This document shows, piece by piece, positions 13,216 through 20,402 of a stretch of 20,402 nt of DNA. The stretch covers positions 1 through 20,402 of IMG/VR virus record IMGVR_UViG_3300007640_000331; one strand, given 5' to 3'. Within the stretch, counting starts at the first letter, position 1; the number at the start of each line of letters is the position of its first letter. Both the position numbers and the translations under genes were made by a program. The notes under the pieces were generated by a model, which searched no databases, was not told the DNA's origin, and saw nothing but the letters and a program-made list of their open reading frames with translations. Source of the DNA: a virus.

Positions 13216-13488
13216 ATGGCTGTTAAAAAAACAACTAAAAAGAAAACTGCCAAGAAAGCTCCTAAAGCTACAGGTTCTTCTAGCAAGATTGCTAAGTTAG
13301 AACAACGTATTGCTGCATTGGAAGCTAAGATGGGTGGTAATCGTCCACAAGCGCCACGCCCTCAAGCACCGCGTCCACAACCACAAATGGCTCAGAGACC
13401 TCAAGCACCTGCTAGACCGCAGATGCCTAGACCTCAAATGGCACAAGGCGGTATGCCTCGTCCTCCGATGCCTGGAATGCGCGGTTAG
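13216..13488 (+). CDS. Histone H1-like Lys-rich/coiled-coil/Pro-Gln repeat protein, 90 aa
   Basis: There are three visible parts. Residues 1-20 are Lys/Thr/Ala-rich (AVKKTTKKKTAKKAPKATG), like the tails of H1-type histones and bacterial Hc1/AlgP-like proteins. Residues 23-39 are a short heptad-patterned coil (SKIAKLEQRIAALEAKM). Residues 41-90 are a disordered repeat of Arg-Pro-Gln-Ala/Met units (RPQAPRPQAPRPQ, later RPQMPRPQM) ending PMPGMRG. Such a chain may neutralise DNA with its N-terminus and multimerise through the coil; this is inference. The gene starts one base after the preceding stop and lacks a Shine-Dalgarno sequence. A shifted frame over the same stretch is also open, but its composition and start are less credible. 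Confidence 0.72.
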   Translation: MAVKKTTKKKTAKKAPKATGSSSKIAKLEQRIAALEAKMGGNRPQAPRPQAPRPQPQMAQRPQAPARPQMPRPQMAQGGMPRPPMPGMRG

Positions 13489-13493
13489 AATGA

Positions 13494-15701
13494 ATGGCTC
13501 GATACGATACATATGGTGCTGCTGATGACCAAATAATAGAGGATTCAGACACTACATTTAGAGGTTTTAACAACAGGTCAAGACCAGATTCGTTAGAGCC
13601 TGGTATGTTACAGCTTTCTGAAAATGTTAGGTTTGACACAAATGGAGTGGTTTCAAAGAGAAAAACTGTTAATGTTTTATCTGCCCCTTTTACTACAGTA
13701 GGAACAAGTCAATTAACATTACCTTTTAATTTAGACCCTTACCCTCCAGGTACTGATTTTATTGCTCGTAGCACAACTATATTAGGTGGAAATAGACTTG
13801 AATTATTGGTATCTGGTGGTGGAAGTAATGCAGGATACACAACAGGGATTTATGGTCTAACACTTACAGCAGACCCCGATAATAATTTTACAGATTTTAT
13901 TGATGGAAATTATAATATGACTTCTAGCGCTTCTGGGACTGATGTAGATTTTACTTTTCCTAATAATGATTTCTCTTTTAGAAACATATCAAATACAACT
14001 TGGAAGGTAACGGGTCCTATATTATCCAATGCACAAAATACTAGAGTAGTAGGTTCTAATAATTTTGTAGACCCTGCTAATAGCGATGAAGAGTATATAT
14101 TATTAGCGGGTACTTCAGCTGCAGTAGCAGTAAAAATTAGTGATGGGTCAAATACTACTATTGCTTACCCTAGTGGTCACGTTCTTAACGAAAATACTGT
14201 AACTGTATTACAAGCTTTTGATAAAGTTTTTATTTTTGAAAAGGGTCACGTGCCTATGTCTTGGGACATAAATTTTTCAAATGCTTTTGTAGATGAAGAA
14301 AGTGGTACATTTACACAACCTACTTTAAAAGCAGGTACTGCTGATATAACAAATGGATTAGTAGAACTTACAGGTATAACTAATACTGGTTTCGGTGCAT
14401 TAACTACTGGTGATGAAATTTCAATTATTGATTCGCATAATACTGGATTGACAGATGGAGATATTTATCAAGTAGCAGAAGCTGATGCAACAAGTATATC
14501 TTTTTACGCTGAAGTAGCTGATGTTAATAATGATGCACTAGATGTTATTGGCAGAGTATCTGGTGGAGCAGGGTTTATACACGCTCCTGCACCCGAAGAT
14601 GCGATACTTCATCGCAATAGATTGGTAGTACCATATAAGTTTACGGTTAATGCAGGAGAAGATAGCTATACAGCAAGAAATGTAACAGATGAATTATTAA
14701 TTTCCTTTCCGTTTAACGGAGAAAAGTTCGATACTACATATGGAACATTTGTAACAGCAGGTGGTGCTAATGATTCTTTTGTAGCTGCGTTTTCTTTTGC
14801 CGATGATAAGTTATTGATGTTTAACAGAAAAAGCATTTCTATTGTAACAGGAGTAGATAGTTTTAACTTTCAAGAAGCTAGAGTTCAAGTTTTAACAAGA
14901 GAAATTGGATTAGTCGCAAAAGATTCTATTGTACAAGTTGGTAATCAAATACTATTTCTTTCAGATAGTGGAGTATATGGAGTTAACTTCCAAGACCTAT
15001 ATAATTTAAGAGGTAATGATGTTCCTTTGAGTTCTGCAATAGATAATACGATACAAGGCATAGATAAAGATAATTGGCATAAATCTAGTGCTGTATATTT
15101 TGACAATAGATATTACATCGCTGTTCCTATAGGTTCATCTGGAAACAACACAAGAGTTATCGTTTATAATTTTTTGAATAAAGCTTGGGAAAGTCTTGAT
15201 AAAGTTAATAATACTGGATTTTCTATGGATAAGTTAATAGTTGCGGGAACTGGAACAAAACGTGGAGTATACGCAGTTAATTCCTTAGGTGGAGTTCATC
15301 AATTAGAAGCTAACGATTCTGATTCTCAAGATTCAACTATAGTTGAAATTGGAGGCTCTGCACAACTTACTAATATAAATTCGAGAATAATAACAAGACA
15401 ATATAATTTAGGAACTATAGATAGAAAAAAATGGAACAATTATGAAGTTGTTATAAGTAATGCTACTAGTGCAGATACTGTTGTTACCGTAACGATACAA
15501 ACAGAAAACCGTGACAGAGTTGGAGGTCCAAAAGAATATAGACCTAGTAATTTCGAAGGGGTTTCCTTCCGTGATAGAATAGGTAATCTAAGAGCTTATG
15601 GAGCGCAAGCAGAAATAGAAAACTCTAGCGGTCGATTTACTCTTAGTCAATTTCAAATTGCGGGAGCTTTAACTTTCCGTTCACAAAACAAAGCAGAATA
15701 A
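13494..15701 (+). CDS. Large tail protein, probably nozzle/tail-tube type, 735 aa
   Basis: The N-terminal block DSDTTFRGFNNRSRPDSLEP, followed by GMLQLSENVRFDTNGVVSKRK, is familiar from long beta-rich tail proteins of podoviruses (tail tubular B, nozzle or stabilisation type). The rest is Asn/Thr/Ser/Gly/Asp-rich and almost all-beta. A beta-propeller-like series runs through residues 350-600, with DDKLLMFNRKSISIVTGVDS, VGNQILFLSDSGVYGVNF and NKAWESLDKVNN. The length fits such nozzle proteins. It is followed directly by a fibre gene, as expected for a tail tip. The start is chosen at ATG 13494, six bases after the preceding stop; an ATG at 13490 is in a different frame. The exact tail role is inferred. 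Confidence 0.72.
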   Translation: MARYDTYGAADDQIIEDSDTTFRGFNNRSRPDSLEPGMLQLSENVRFDTNGVVSKRKTVNVLSAPFTTVGTSQLTLPFNLDPYPPGTDFIARSTTILGGNRLELLVSGGGSNAGYTTGIYGLTLTADPDNNFTDFIDGNYNMTSSASGTDVDFTFPNNDFSFRNISNTTWKVTGPILSNAQNTRVVGSNNFVDPANSDEEYILLAGTSAAVAVKISDGSNTTIAYPSGHVLNENTVTVLQAFDKVFIFEKGHVPMSWDINFSNAFVDEESGTFTQPTLKAGTADITNGLVELTGITNTGFGALTTGDEISIIDSHNTGLTDGDIYQVAEADATSISFYAEVADVNNDALDVIGRVSGGAGFIHAPAPEDAILHRNRLVVPYKFTVNAGEDSYTARNVTDELLISFPFNGEKFDTTYGTFVTAGGANDSFVAAFSFADDKLLMFNRKSISIVTGVDSFNFQEARVQVLTREIGLVAKDSIVQVGNQILFLSDSGVYGVNFQDLYNLRGNDVPLSSAIDNTIQGIDKDNWHKSSAVYFDNRYYIAVPIGSSGNNTRVIVYNFLNKAWESLDKVNNTGFSMDKLIVAGTGTKRGVYAVNSLGGVHQLEANDSDSQDSTIVEIGGSAQLTNINSRIITRQYNLGTIDRKKWNNYEVVISNATSADTVVTVTIQTENRDRVGGPKEYRPSNFEGVSFRDRIGNLRAYGAQAEIENSSGRFTLSQFQIAGALTFRSQNKAE

Positions 15702-15702
15702 T

Positions 15703-16437
15703 ATGGCGAAATTTACAGGTAGAAACAATTTTTCAAATGGAGACGTTATTACGGCTACAAGTCTTAATGAAATTACAGACAATTTACTTTTAGCAAGTGA
15801 TTCGTTCAGTAATACATTTACTGTAAATACAGGAGTAGTTACAATTACTAATGGGGCGATTACTACTTCCTTGTTAGAAACATCAACAGATTCAAGCACA
15901 GGTATATCTACTGAAAAAATACAAGATGATGCTATTACTACTGCAAAGCTACCAGATTCTACTGGTACTACAGACGGTGTTACATATGCAAAAATGCAAT
16001 ATGTTACAGATGCAGGTAATATATTAGGAAGAACAACATCTGGCTCTGGTGTAGTAGAAGAAGTGCCTATTGATGACGATTTAAGTGTTACAAGCCCAAA
16101 CCACGATACAGTTCCAAGTGCAAAAGCAGTTAAGGATTATGTAGATTCAGCACCTAATCACGTGCCACAATCTGTAGATAATACTACAAGATATACACGA
16201 TTACCTAATGGACTGATTATGAAATTTGGTTCATCGGCTGCAACAAGTACACAGACAACTATAAACTTTGATAGCACAATAGCTTTTTCTACATTAATAT
16301 CGGTAGTTGTAACCGCAGTAGATAGTGATGATACGCCCCCATATGCAGTTTCAATAAATTCAGCAAGCACTACAACGGTTATTGTAGACCATAGTGCAGA
16401 TGTAAATAGTCTTTATTATCAAGCAATAGGAGAGTAA
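15703..16437 (+). CDS. Tail fibre protein, 244 aa
   Basis: This is a fibre or receptor-binding protein. The N-terminal 70 residues carry short repeats around AITTSLLET, STEKIQDDAITTAKLPDST, typical of fibre shafts. PSAKAVKDYVDSA (138-151) is the segment found in many tail fibres just before the C-terminal head. The C-terminal domain begins RYTRLPNGLIMKFGSSAATS (163-182), the pattern of gp53-like fibre tips (LPNG(L)I..G), and continues with beta strands to LYYQAIGE. The gene starts one base after the preceding stop. It probably trimerises at the tail and binds the host. Which receptor it binds cannot be read from the sequence. Confidence 0.82.
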   Translation: MAKFTGRNNFSNGDVITATSLNEITDNLLLASDSFSNTFTVNTGVVTITNGAITTSLLETSTDSSTGISTEKIQDDAITTAKLPDSTGTTDGVTYAKMQYVTDAGNILGRTTSGSGVVEEVPIDDDLSVTSPNHDTVPSAKAVKDYVDSAPNHVPQSVDNTTRYTRLPNGLIMKFGSSAATSTQTTINFDSTIAFSTLISVVVTAVDSDDTPPYAVSINSASTTTVIVDHSADVNSLYYQAIGE

Positions 16438-16438
16438 C

Positions 16439-19400
16439 ATGGGGTATTCGGCAGGACCATTAGACGTTTCTAATTACGATTGGTTTTGGGATACATATAA
16501 TCCAAGCGTGGATTATACTCCTATCGTAAACGATATTAATAATATGGGGCTTGGCTCAGATGGGCAAATGATGCCCGAAGAGTCTGGGTTCTTAATGGAC
16601 TTTGATGAGCTAAACGGAATGTTTGGGCTTGTTGACTTAGACCTTATGACTGATGGCTTTAGTGCCGCAGATAGAGATTACTTAACCTCTATGGGTCTTG
16701 ATGGCTATGAAATGGTTAATCGAGCTTTTACTGATGTAGATGTAGGTGGTGGAAACTTGATGGCTGTTAATGAATTACTAGACCAAGGAGTTGCTCTTAC
16801 TAATCAAATGATTGCAGATGCAAATGCCTCCTTTGCTAGAAATAAAATAATGGCAGATATACAAGCATCTGATATTGCAAAATTAGAAGCAGCTGCAGAA
16901 GAATTTTATTATCAAACACAAAAAAGAAATTCAGATTCTTTTAGTAATCAAATTTCAAAATTCAGAGGATTTTTAACATCTCAAGTTGAGCTAGACCCCA
17001 ATACTGGTAAAATGGTAGGATATGGGTCTTTCCACGATAAGGAAAACGCAAGCATAAATGCATTAAATAGTGCTGCTTATGATTTAGAAATGGCAGTATA
17101 TGATTTCATGGCGAGTCCTGGCTATGATAATAGGTTTCATGAAGTAGATACAAGAGAGCAAATATTATCGGAAGACGGTGAAACAATGATTGATAATCCC
17201 GATTATATGCAATCAGCGCCAAGCCAAGGATTAATAGATGATTATGTTTATGCTCCTTATATGCCCGATGAAGATGCACAAACCATAGTAGAAAGAGATT
17301 TGCTTAATATACCTGGGTTTACTGGAGAAGGCGAAATCTTAGATAGTGGAGAAAGAAATACGGCAACAGGAAAACTTATTGCAGTTGCTTTAGATTTAGC
17401 AGGGCTAGGTAATATTGGTACAAAACTTTATTTAACGCAAAGTACTTGGAATACGGCTGTTAATGCAGTTGAAAGAGGAATAAATAAAATTTTAGGTACA
17501 GGTATAGATTTGCCTAATATTAATTTGCACGAATTTGCCGCTACTTTATTAAATGAAAAGTTTGTAGATAAAGATGGAAAACCTATATTAGAGGGTATAG
17601 CCAACAAGGCAGAATGGTTAATACCTTTTTATGACCCTACTTTATCTGTTAATCTAGCAATGCTAGGTGGAAACGAGCTAGGAAAGTTTGACCCTACTGG
17701 AGAAAACTTTTTTGAAAATATAGCAGATGCTTTACTTGAAGGACCTGTACTAGATGCCGTACAAGAAGCTTCTGATGCAGGAAAATTTAAAGACATTGAA
17801 ACTGATAGAGGTCAAGGCATTATGGGATTCCTTGGCAATATAAAAGCTTTTGTACAAAGTGGTGGAGTTGCTATTCAAAAAGTTTTAGGTCCAGGTCTTT
17901 CTCAAGCAATAGTAGATTTTGCTTTTTTTGATGGATTGCCTGTAGGACAAATATTAAACTCAATAGGCGTAGCTTTAGGACCACAATCAGCAGAAGATTG
18001 GAAAAGATATTTAGAAGACAAAGGAATAGACCCTAATAATGTAGAAGAGAAAGACATATCGTATTACCGTGCGTTGGTGGACGAATATCTTACTGACCCC
18101 ACTACAAAACCTTCTGGGCTTACATCCTTACAAGAAGTAACGAATGGTATTGATGACGGAGGCGTAGGAGCTAGGTATCTAAACACAATGAATAATTGGT
18201 TCAGAGATACCTATGGTGTAAACTTAGATACAATAGACCCTGTAGATGCGGCTGCATTAATGCTTAATACTATAGAAGACCAAAGAAAATATGAGCAAGA
18301 TGCATATATGAGTCCTGCTCAATTACAAACTGCTTATGATAATGAAAACATTTTTAGAAGTATACAAGGCCTTGAACCAGTATCATTTGAACAATTTAAG
18401 GCCGATTATGAATCTTCTGTTCAAAGTGATGTGTTCAAAGTAGACATAGGTAATGGATTTTCTTTTGATGCTGAAACAGTTAAAAATATTACAGATGAAA
18501 TTGAAATAGGAGATTTTCAAAGTAGCGAAGATAAATCAAATAGATTATTAGACCACGCAAATTATATTTTAAGTGACGGCAATCAAGGAGAGTCACTACA
18601 AAATTTTTATGATTCAGATATACAACTTACCTCCGAAGCGGCTATGGCTAGTACACGGACAGTTGATGAAGATGTATATATAATACCAGATGTAGAAGCT
18701 ATAGGTTATCAATTTCAATATGTTACTGCACCCGATGGAAGCGATGCAGCATATGACCCTTTAACAGGCGTAACTTATGCATTGCAAGAAGATAGATTAA
18801 TAAATAATCCTGGAATTAAAGACGATAGGTATGATTTTCCTTCTTTAACTTACTCTGATTTATTAACATCTGATAAAAATTTAAATCCTAAAAGATTAAA
18901 AGAAATAGCTAAACAAGGTCGTATAGAGTACGGAGAGTTAAAAAAATACGTAGAAGAAAACCCTTATGTTTATTTAGGCAAAAGCAAAGAGACGCACAGG
19001 CAAGACATAGTGCGCGGTATGATAGGTGGTAATTATGGTTGGGGTGGAAGAGTATCCGTTTATACATTAGCTGATTTAAGTGCAGAAGGAGTAGCAAATT
19101 TTTATAGCAAATATAATATTAACCCAAGCACTCTTTCTTCTGTTACAGGTAGAGACCCAGAATTGCCTTTTGATTATGATAATATGCCACAGCATACATT
19201 TACTGGCGATGAATTAAGGCAACTTGGAGTAGATATATTTAGCGAAGATGATTTAAATATTGCGGGATATATGCACTATAAAGGCAGAAAACCAAATGGT
19301 GGTTCTCAATATTATGAATTTCAAAGCGCAAGTCCTATTACCTTAGAGGAATATAATAATCCTGCTCCTAAAGCATTAAGAACTTTTGAATCAGAATTAG

Positions 19401-20402
19401 GGAATTATTATTTAAGAAAGTACACAGGAGATAATACAGAATTAATCGAGGAAATAGAAGAAAATGCTATGTTTCACGATTTCTTAGATAGTATAAATCC
19501 AACTAATATTGATTGGGGTCAATACGGTTATTATGACTTAGAGGGACACATGATAAAAGAAGGTCTTGTAGATGCTGATTTAAGTGTGTCTATAGGCAAC
19601 ACAACTTATTTAGAAGATTTCCAAGTAGAAAGTGACTACAAGCCAAGTGATTATTCGTTATTTACTGCTCCTGTTTCTGTTCCAGGTCAGTCAGACCAAA
19701 CAATGCTTTTTGTAGAAGATTTGGAAACTGGAATTGTCGAGTTTTATGATAACGATAGAATGAATTTATCTACGGGTAAATATGAATTTGATGCTCCAAC
19801 TATTTCTGGTTTAGAAAATGTTAGAGTTAGGATTCCTGGAACAAATAATTTTTCTGTTGGAAATAGAGCAGACATAGGAGAAGTTTTAAAACGCCTATAC
19901 GCTTCTGGTCAAATTAGTGCTGACGAAGTAACTGCCGTAGATAAGGCATTATTTACAAGAGATTATAATAATTCATTTACTCATACAGTAGTAACTACGC
20001 AAGGTGGTCAATATAGTTACGGTATGGATGATTATGTAGACCCAGATTATATTTATTTTGCAGGTTATCAAGGTGACTTTGCAACTAATTCAGAAACTGG
20101 CGATTTTGTTTTTATGGATACCTATGTTTTGGATAATCCCTCTATAGTAGGAGAAGAAGACGGACTAGGGGAAACGAGTGCAGGTTCTTTCTATAATTTA
20201 CCAGATTTTAATGTAATTGGTTTTGATAACTTTGAAGATTTAAGTCAAGGTTATCAAGATAGATTAGACTTTATTGATGCAACTAGCTTTGATTACGATA
20301 CGAAAGATTTCTTAAAACAAAATGCTTATGAATTATATAAGTCAAGAGAAGCTTTTCTGGACTTAGATGAGGAATCACAAGCATTAATCCTGCAAGCACA
20401 AG
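16439..20402 (+). CDS. Very large virion-associated protein, partial, at least 1321 aa
   Basis: I followed this frame line by line from ATG 16439 to the right edge and met no stop, so the gene continues outside the window. AGGAGAG (16428-16434) precedes the start. The protein is acidic and rich in Asp, Glu, Asn, Tyr and Gly. Residues about 113-175 are helical (LLDQGVALTNQMIADANASF then KIMADIQASDIAKLEAAAEE). Residues 312-329 (KLIAVALDLAGLGNIGTK) and 466-514 (around FVQSGGVAIQKVLGPGLSQA) are hydrophobic, glycine-rich and could be amphipathic membrane-interacting segments. No lysozyme, protease or polymerase motif is visible. After tail and fibre genes, podoviruses often encode large internal (ejection) proteins, so that is my best guess. 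A tail-associated structural protein is the main alternative. Confidence 0.85.
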   Translation, partial: MGYSAGPLDVSNYDWFWDTYNPSVDYTPIVNDINNMGLGSDGQMMPEESGFLMDFDELNGMFGLVDLDLMTDGFSAADRDYLTSMGLDGYEMVNRAFTDVDVGGGNLMAVNELLDQGVALTNQMIADANASFARNKIMADIQASDIAKLEAAAEEFYYQTQKRNSDSFSNQISKFRGFLTSQVELDPNTGKMVGYGSFHDKENASINALNSAAYDLEMAVYDFMASPGYDNRFHEVDTREQILSEDGETMIDNPDYMQSAPSQGLIDDYVYAPYMPDEDAQTIVERDLLNIPGFTGEGEILDSGERNTATGKLIAVALDLAGLGNIGTKLYLTQSTWNTAVNAVERGINKILGTGIDLPNINLHEFAATLLNEKFVDKDGKPILEGIANKAEWLIPFYDPTLSVNLAMLGGNELGKFDPTGENFFENIADALLEGPVLDAVQEASDAGKFKDIETDRGQGIMGFLGNIKAFVQSGGVAIQKVLGPGLSQAIVDFAFFDGLPVGQILNSIGVALGPQSAEDWKRYLEDKGIDPNNVEEKDISYYRALVDEYLTDPTTKPSGLTSLQEVTNGIDDGGVGARYLNTMNNWFRDTYGVNLDTIDPVDAAALMLNTIEDQRKYEQDAYMSPAQLQTAYDNENIFRSIQGLEPVSFEQFKADYESSVQSDVFKVDIGNGFSFDAETVKNITDEIEIGDFQSSEDKSNRLLDHANYILSDGNQGESLQNFYDSDIQLTSEAAMASTRTVDEDVYIIPDVEAIGYQFQYVTAPDGSDAAYDPLTGVTYALQEDRLINNPGIKDDRYDFPSLTYSDLLTSDKNLNPKRLKEIAKQGRIEYGELKKYVEENPYVYLGKSKETHRQDIVRGMIGGNYGWGGRVSVYTLADLSAEGVANFYSKYNINPSTLSSVTGRDPELPFDYDNMPQHTFTGDELRQLGVDIFSEDDLNIAGYMHYKGRKPNGGSQYYEFQSASPITLEEYNNPAPKALRTFESELGNYYLRKYTGDNTELIEEIEENAMFHDFLDSINPTNIDWGQYGYYDLEGHMIKEGLVDADLSVSIGNTTYLEDFQVESDYKPSDYSLFTAPVSVPGQSDQTMLFVEDLETGIVEFYDNDRMNLSTGKYEFDAPTISGLENVRVRIPGTNNFSVGNRADIGEVLKRLYASGQISADEVTAVDKALFTRDYNNSFTHTVVTTQGGQYSYGMDDYVDPDYIYFAGYQGDFATNSETGDFVFMDTYVLDNPSIVGEEDGLGETSAGSFYNLPDFNVIGFDNFEDLSQGYQDRLDFIDATSFDYDTKDFLKQNAYELYKSREAFLDLDEESQALILQAQ

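Noticed and set aside
13336-13470. Short DNA repeats in the Pro/Gln-rich gene as a possible CRISPR array or minisatellite.
   Set aside because: Units are irregular, in frame and encode peptide repeats; no constant repeat with variable spacers.
13310-13525. Shifted + frame over the H1-like gene giving a Trp/His/Arg/Cys-rich product.
   Set aside because: Composition is that of an out-of-frame reading of the RPQ repeats, and it runs into the start of the tail gene.

Overview
This is a stretch of AT-rich DNA from a tailed double-stranded DNA bacteriophage of unidentified host. The proof is the ordered virion module on the + strand: terminase small and large subunits, portal, scaffold, major capsid protein, head-tail connector, tail proteins and tail fibre. 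Several families here (an SU10/DUF5309-like capsid protein, DUF6321- and DUF5872-like mini-proteins, and small proteins starting MPYGKGTYG or MPFKSEKQRKF) are ones I associate with uncultured marine phages. The host assignment is inference. No tape measure or sheath gene is visible, which favours a short-tailed (podovirus-like) particle but does not prove it.

Layout. Positions 1-861 carry two small leftward genes of unknown function, with signs of a third beginning just outside the left edge. The three are linked by a repeated 24-bp AT-rich leader. Positions 862-1332 are a non-coding divergent region. It holds a strongly C/A-biased stretch, a GC-rich island, four copies of TTGCAAC and a tandem 11-bp repeat. 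It is the best candidate for a control region, a packaging site, or both. Positions 1333-4129 encode TerS, a small acidic protein, TerL and a 125-residue protein, mostly with overlapping ends. Positions 4149-9044 encode portal, a 76-residue protein, scaffold, major capsid protein and a probable decoration protein, closed by a strong terminator at 9059-9088. Positions 9089-11725 encode a small protein, a connector-like protein and two virion-type proteins.

Positions 11725-13488 are the most unusual part: a cassette of nine small genes, most of them only 29-97 codons, stitched together by overlapping stop and start codons. They encode a tiny membrane peptide, five short lysine/arginine-rich proteins (four of the cassette's proteins carry paired cysteines), a holin-like protein and a histone H1-like protein. 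Three of these genes were found by reading the sequence directly because they are under about 60 codons. Positions 13494-16437 encode a large tail (nozzle-like) protein and a tail fibre. From 16439 to the right edge runs one open frame of at least 1321 codons, possibly an ejection or other internal virion protein.

How it fits together. TerS and TerL package DNA through the portal into a shell built by scaffold and capsid protein. The 9400 and 13494 products probably join head to tail, and the 15703 product probably recognises the host. The basic mini-proteins could neutralise or condense DNA, either packaged DNA or host DNA, while the two membrane peptides may serve lysis. No endolysin, polymerase, integrase, tRNA or CRISPR array was seen in the window.
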